Assembly (NCBI GenBank): GCA_037965595.1
Contig: CP150183.1
Location: 434,001-498,000, forward strand
Reading direction: 5' to 3'
From: Alkalihalobacillus sp. FSL W8-0930
Lineage (GTDB): Bacteria; Bacillota; Bacilli; Bacillales; Bacillaceae_D
DNA length: 64,000 nucleotides
In this document: positions 60,929 through 64,000 of the stretch, one piece after another
How the letters are laid out: every line of letters starts with the position of its first letter
Position numbering within the stretch: position 1 is the first letter of the stretch
Translations under genes and position numbers: made by a program
Notes under the pieces: generated by a model
Database searches by the model: none
What the model was told of the DNA's origin: nothing
Seen by the model: only the letters and a program-made list of their open reading frames with translations

Positions 60929-62422
60929 ATGGATCATATTATTGTAAATGAACATGATCACGTGGTTGTTGTTTTGCGTGATTATCAAGCAGGAGAACAG
61001 CTTCAATTAGACAACGAGTCAATCACTCTACTAGAAGATGTAAAACGAGGGCATAAGGTAGCGCGGGAAGATATTAAGAGTGGAAGCCCTGTACACAAGT
61101 ATGGTTTTCCAATTGGTTTTGCAACCACAGACATTAAAAAAGGTGCCTGGATTCACACACATAATATTAAAACTACCCTTGAAGGAACACTTAATTACAA
61201 CACGTTTACGCCAAACGAAGTGGCTGTAAGTACAAGTGAACAAGTAAGTCCAAAAACGTTCCAAGGGTATGTACGTAAAAATGGAGACGTTGGTATTCGA
61301 AACGAAATTTGGATTGTTAATACGGTTGGCTGTATCAATAAAACGGCTGAAGTCCTTGCAAGACAGGGAGATAAGATGAATTTTGAAGGTGTAGACGCTG
61401 TTTCTCACTTTCCTCATCCGTTCGGCTGCTCACAGCTAGGGGACGATCTTCAGGCAACACAGAAAATCCTAAGCAATCTAGTAGCACATCCAAATGCAGC
61501 GGGTGTTCTTGTACTCGGACTCGGCTGTGAGAACAACTATATTGATGCATTCAAGCAAGTCATTGGAGACTATGATCCAGATCGCGTGAAATTTTTAAGT
61601 GTACAGCAAGTTTCAGATGAACTAGAGGCAGGCATGGACTTAATTGAAGAATTAGCAACCTATGCGGCTACATTTAAAAGAGAATCCATTCCTGTATCTA
61701 AGCTAAAAGTAGGCTTAAAATGCGGTGGCTCTGATGGTTTATCGGGTATTACAGCGAACCCACTTGTTGGAACCTTCTCTGATAAATTAATCTCGCATGG
61801 CGGCTCTACGGTCTTAACAGAAGTACCGGAAATGTTCGGAGCAGAAACAATTCTAATGGATCGTGCAGCTGATGAAGAAGTGTTCACAGGCATTGTTGAT
61901 ATGGTAAACGGATTCAAGGATTACTTTATTCGTCACGACCAAGTTGTCTATGAAAACCCATCACCAGGTAACAAAGAAGGTGGAATCACAACACTAGAAG
62001 AAAAGTCTCTGGGCTGTGTTCAAAAAGGTGGATTCGCACCTGTAGTAGACGTTCTTCCGTACGGTGGTCGCTTAAAGAAAAATGGTCTTAGTCTACTTCA
62101 AGGACCAGGAAACGATCTTGTCTCCGTAACAGCATTAGCTGCATCAGGTGCTCATATTGTTCTCTTTACAACAGGTAGAGGAACACCGTTTGGCGGACCT
62201 GTTCCAACAGTGAAAATGTCAACAAACACACCGCTCTTTGAAAGAAAGAAAAACTGGATTGACTTTAACGCAGGTGAACTGGTTCAAGGGAAGAAAATGG
62301 ATGATTTATCTAATGAATTATTAGATTACGTATTAGAACTAGCGTCTGGTGATGTGAGAACACACAATGAAAAGCACGGATTCAAGGAAATTGCGTTGTT
62401 TAAAGATGGAGTTATTTTATAA
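60929..62422 (+). CDS. uxaA: Altronate dehydratase
   Basis: 497-aa enzyme dehydrating D-altronate to 2-keto-3-deoxygluconate. It has the N-terminal SAF domain (residues about 10-90) and the large UxaA domain with GYVRKNGDVGIRNEIWIVNTVGC near 110-132, FPHPFGCSQLGDD near 156, GLGCENN near 190, LKCGGSDGLSGITANP near 258 and RGTPFGGPVPTVKMSTN near 418. Full length; AAAGGGG precedes the ATG. uxaB follows 8 bp later, so the two form an operon. Confidence 0.95.
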   Translation: MDHIIVNEHDHVVVVLRDYQAGEQLQLDNESITLLEDVKRGHKVAREDIKSGSPVHKYGFPIGFATTDIKKGAWIHTHNIKTTLEGTLNYNTFTPNEVAVSTSEQVSPKTFQGYVRKNGDVGIRNEIWIVNTVGCINKTAEVLARQGDKMNFEGVDAVSHFPHPFGCSQLGDDLQATQKILSNLVAHPNAAGVLVLGLGCENNYIDAFKQVIGDYDPDRVKFLSVQQVSDELEAGMDLIEELATYAATFKRESIPVSKLKVGLKCGGSDGLSGITANPLVGTFSDKLISHGGSTVLTEVPEMFGAETILMDRAADEEVFTGIVDMVNGFKDYFIRHDQVVYENPSPGNKEGGITTLEEKSLGCVQKGGFAPVVDVLPYGGRLKKNGLSLLQGPGNDLVSVTALAASGAHIVLFTTGRGTPFGGPVPTVKMSTNTPLFERKKNWIDFNAGELVQGKKMDDLSNELLDYVLELASGDVRTHNEKHGFKEIALFKDGVIL

Positions 62423-62430
62423 AGGAAAGG

Positions 62431-63906
62431 GTGAGAGGTTTGGAGTGGAAAAAACTATCAAGTGAACATGTTAATCAACCAGCAAATCAACCAAAGGAAA
62501 CCATCGTTCAAGTAGGGGAAGGAAACTTTCTTCGTGGCTTTGTCGATTGGATGATTCATCAGCTTAACGAAAAAGGTTTGTACGATGGGAAAGTGGTGGC
62601 CATTCAACCGACGCCTCATGGAAAGGTTGTACCAAAGCTAAATGCACAGGATGGACTCTATACCTCTGTGTTAAGAGGAGTGGAAAACGGAGAAACCGTA
62701 AACCGTGCCGAGCTCATTCAATCAATCTCAAGAGGAATTGACCCTTACAACAACTGGTCAGAGGTACTCGAGCTTGCTAGATCACCTCATATTGAATTTA
62801 TGTTCTCTAATACAACAGAGGCTGGCCTGACGTATCATCAAGAAGCTTTCGATGAGAGCAGCTCTCCCTTATCCTTTCCTGGAAAAGTTGTTGCTTTCTT
62901 ATACGAACGCTATAAAGCCTTTGATGGAGATACAGAAAAGGGGATTACACTCATCCCGTGTGAGCTTGTTGAAGGAAACGGAGATCTATTAAAAGAGATT
63001 GTCTTAAAACTCATTAAAGACTGGAATCTATCAAATGACTTTAAACAATGGGTAGAAGAAGCAAATCTCTTCTGTAATACACTTGTAGACCGTATTGTTA
63101 CAGGATTCCCTCGTGGGGAGGAAGAAGACTTCAGAGAACGTCTAGGATATGATGATATTCTTTTAACAGTCGGAGAGCCATATCACTTGTTCGTTATCGA
63201 TGCACCAGAGCATGTGGCGAAAAAGCTTCCATTTGATCAAGCTGGATTAAATGTGAAGTGGGGCGACACGACTCCATACCGCGAGCTGAAGGTACGCCTG
63301 TTAAACGGGACACATACAATGATGTTTGCAGCCTGCTACTTATCAGGAGTAGATACCGTTTATCAATCGATGACAAACGAAAAGCTAGCAGCCTTTGTGA
63401 AGGATGGGCTATTCAATGAAATCCTTCCAACGGTTGATGCGGACGATGAAGAGAAAGAGGCGTTTGCAACGTCTGTCCTGGAACGATTCAGTAATCCGTT
63501 TCTAGAGCACCAGCTAACAGATATCGGGATGAACCCTCTTTATAAATTTAAAACAAGAGTTGTGCCAAGCTTACTCGCTTACGTGAATAAGTTTGTCGAT
63601 CTGCCAGAGAAGCTCTCCTTCAGTTTAGCTGCACTCCTTGCCTATACAAAACCAGTCGGCAAAGAAGGAGCCTTCCTAGCAGGAGACAGAGACGGCACAC
63701 GTTACGTCATCCGTGATAATGAAGAAACGTTAACCTTCTTATCAGACGTATGGGCAGCTTATGATGCCAAAGAAGCAACGCTCGAAGAAACAGTCTACAA
63801 GCTGTTAGCGAACGAAGCCATCTGGGGAGAAAACCTCACTCAAGTCGAAGGACTGACTAAAAAAGTCGCTTCAGACCTTGAAAAAGGAATTCATTCACTT
63901 GTGTAA
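62431..63906 (+). CDS. uxaB: Tagaturonate reductase (altronate oxidoreductase)
   Basis: 491-aa member of the mannitol dehydrogenase family, reducing D-tagaturonate to D-altronate with NADH. Motifs: VQVGEGNFLRGFVDWMIHQL near residue 26 (nucleotide binding), SNTTEAGLTYH near 128, LIPCELVEGNG near 172, NTLVDRIVTGFP near 211, VRLLNGTHTMMFAACYLSG near 288 (catalytic Lys region upstream). GTG 62431 is taken as the start, but TTG 62440 (MEWKK) is possible since GGGTGAG stands before it. Full length inside the window. Confidence 0.93.
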   Translation: MRGLEWKKLSSEHVNQPANQPKETIVQVGEGNFLRGFVDWMIHQLNEKGLYDGKVVAIQPTPHGKVVPKLNAQDGLYTSVLRGVENGETVNRAELIQSISRGIDPYNNWSEVLELARSPHIEFMFSNTTEAGLTYHQEAFDESSSPLSFPGKVVAFLYERYKAFDGDTEKGITLIPCELVEGNGDLLKEIVLKLIKDWNLSNDFKQWVEEANLFCNTLVDRIVTGFPRGEEEDFRERLGYDDILLTVGEPYHLFVIDAPEHVAKKLPFDQAGLNVKWGDTTPYRELKVRLLNGTHTMMFAACYLSGVDTVYQSMTNEKLAAFVKDGLFNEILPTVDADDEEKEAFATSVLERFSNPFLEHQLTDIGMNPLYKFKTRVVPSLLAYVNKFVDLPEKLSFSLAALLAYTKPVGKEGAFLAGDRDGTRYVIRDNEETLTFLSDVWAAYDAKEATLEETVYKLLANEAIWGENLTQVEGLTKKVASDLEKGIHSLV

Positions 63907-63911
63907 AACGA

Positions 63912-63947
63912 AAAGAACCAGTCGAGAATTCGACTGGTTCTTTATTT
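63912..63947 (+). terminator. Terminator of uxaAB
   Basis: AAAGAACCAGTCGA (63912-63925), loop GAAT, TCGACTGGTTCTTT (63930-63943). Confidence 0.9.
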
Positions 63948-63956
63948 AGTGAGAGA

Positions 63957-64000
63957 TTGAGAAGTCCTACCAAGAAATCTGAGTAGAATACCAAGATCCG
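63957..64000 (+). repeat. Start of a second 21-bp purine-rich repeat array
   Basis: The window ends in GAGAAGTCCTACC, then AAGAAATCTGAGTAGAATACC (21 bp), then AAGATCCG. The 21-bp unit fits the AAGAAnnnnGAGnnnnnnACC consensus of the array at 50590-50890. It is cut by the window edge. Confidence 0.45.

Noticed and set aside
1-64000. tRNA, rRNA, prophage, integrative element or IS transposase
   Set aside because: No such genes or conserved RNA blocks were recognised in either strand; only short non-autonomous repeats are visible.

Overview
The window reads as chromosome of a low-GC Gram-positive rod of the family Bacillaceae, probably an environmental or alkaliphile-type Bacillus relative. The evidence is strong AGGAGG ribosome binding sites, frequent TTG and GTG starts, SigA-type promoters, two SigW-type promoters in front of ydbST-like and yxjI-like genes, CcpA-type cre sites, and many genes whose closest remembered relatives are in Bacillus subtilis (YtgP/MurJ, YflG, YqiG, YdbS/YdbT, YxjI, DUF624/YesL). 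No rRNA, tRNA, phage, transposase gene or CRISPR array was seen. Gene identities come from motifs and family memory, not from a database search.

Layout. 1-11.6 kb is a plant-polysaccharide island: an LplABC-like sugar ABC transporter, a membrane-anchored AraC-type sensor/regulator, a GH106-like glycoside hydrolase, a DUF624 protein, a GNAT, a Gfo/Idh/MocA oxidoreductase and a PfkB kinase. 11.6-14.4 kb is a cytosine salvage operon (codB, codA) behind a long structured leader that looks like a ykkC-family riboswitch ending in a terminator. 14.4-14.7 kb is a 40-bp tandem repeat of phased A-tracts, followed by an OmpR-type two-component system. 17-21.2 kb holds two self-contained TetR modules (MFS pump plus TetR; MBL-fold hydrolase plus TetR). 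21-26 kb holds small membrane or exported proteins, an aldo/keto reductase and a BceAB-type ABC transporter. 26-30 kb is a LacI regulator with a GH31 alpha-xylosidase-like enzyme.

30-50 kb is mostly housekeeping or envelope functions: SAM hydrolase family, YczE-like protein, FNT channel, AAA ATPase, MurJ-like flippase, SDR/DUF2867 protein, DUF1206, methionine aminopeptidase, DUF2207, YdbS/YdbT, an MFS transporter, an alkyltransferase-like protein, a cyclophilin lipoprotein, and malic enzyme with an AEC carrier. 50-57 kb holds a YxjI-like protein, a degenerate 21-bp repeat array, a TetR/DUF4188 divergon, a probably frameshifted lipoprotein gene, an OYE-family reductase and an NMT1/SsuABC-type ABC transporter.

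57.3-63.9 kb is a hexuronate island: a DeoR-type regulator, uxaC, an exported PL10 pectate lyase on the opposite strand, uxaA and uxaB. The likely logic is that pectate is cut outside the cell and galacturonate is converted by UxaC, UxaB and UxaA to 2-keto-3-deoxygluconate. The DeoR and uxaC promoters share 10-bp-phased TCGAAC direct repeats, and cre sites lie at uxaC and the lyase. The most interesting non-coding signals are the codBA leader, the three TetR promoters that share a two-operator-around-the-minus-10 layout, the tandem arrays at 14.4, 50.6 and 63.96 kb, and a MITE-like repeat family with one internally deleted copy.
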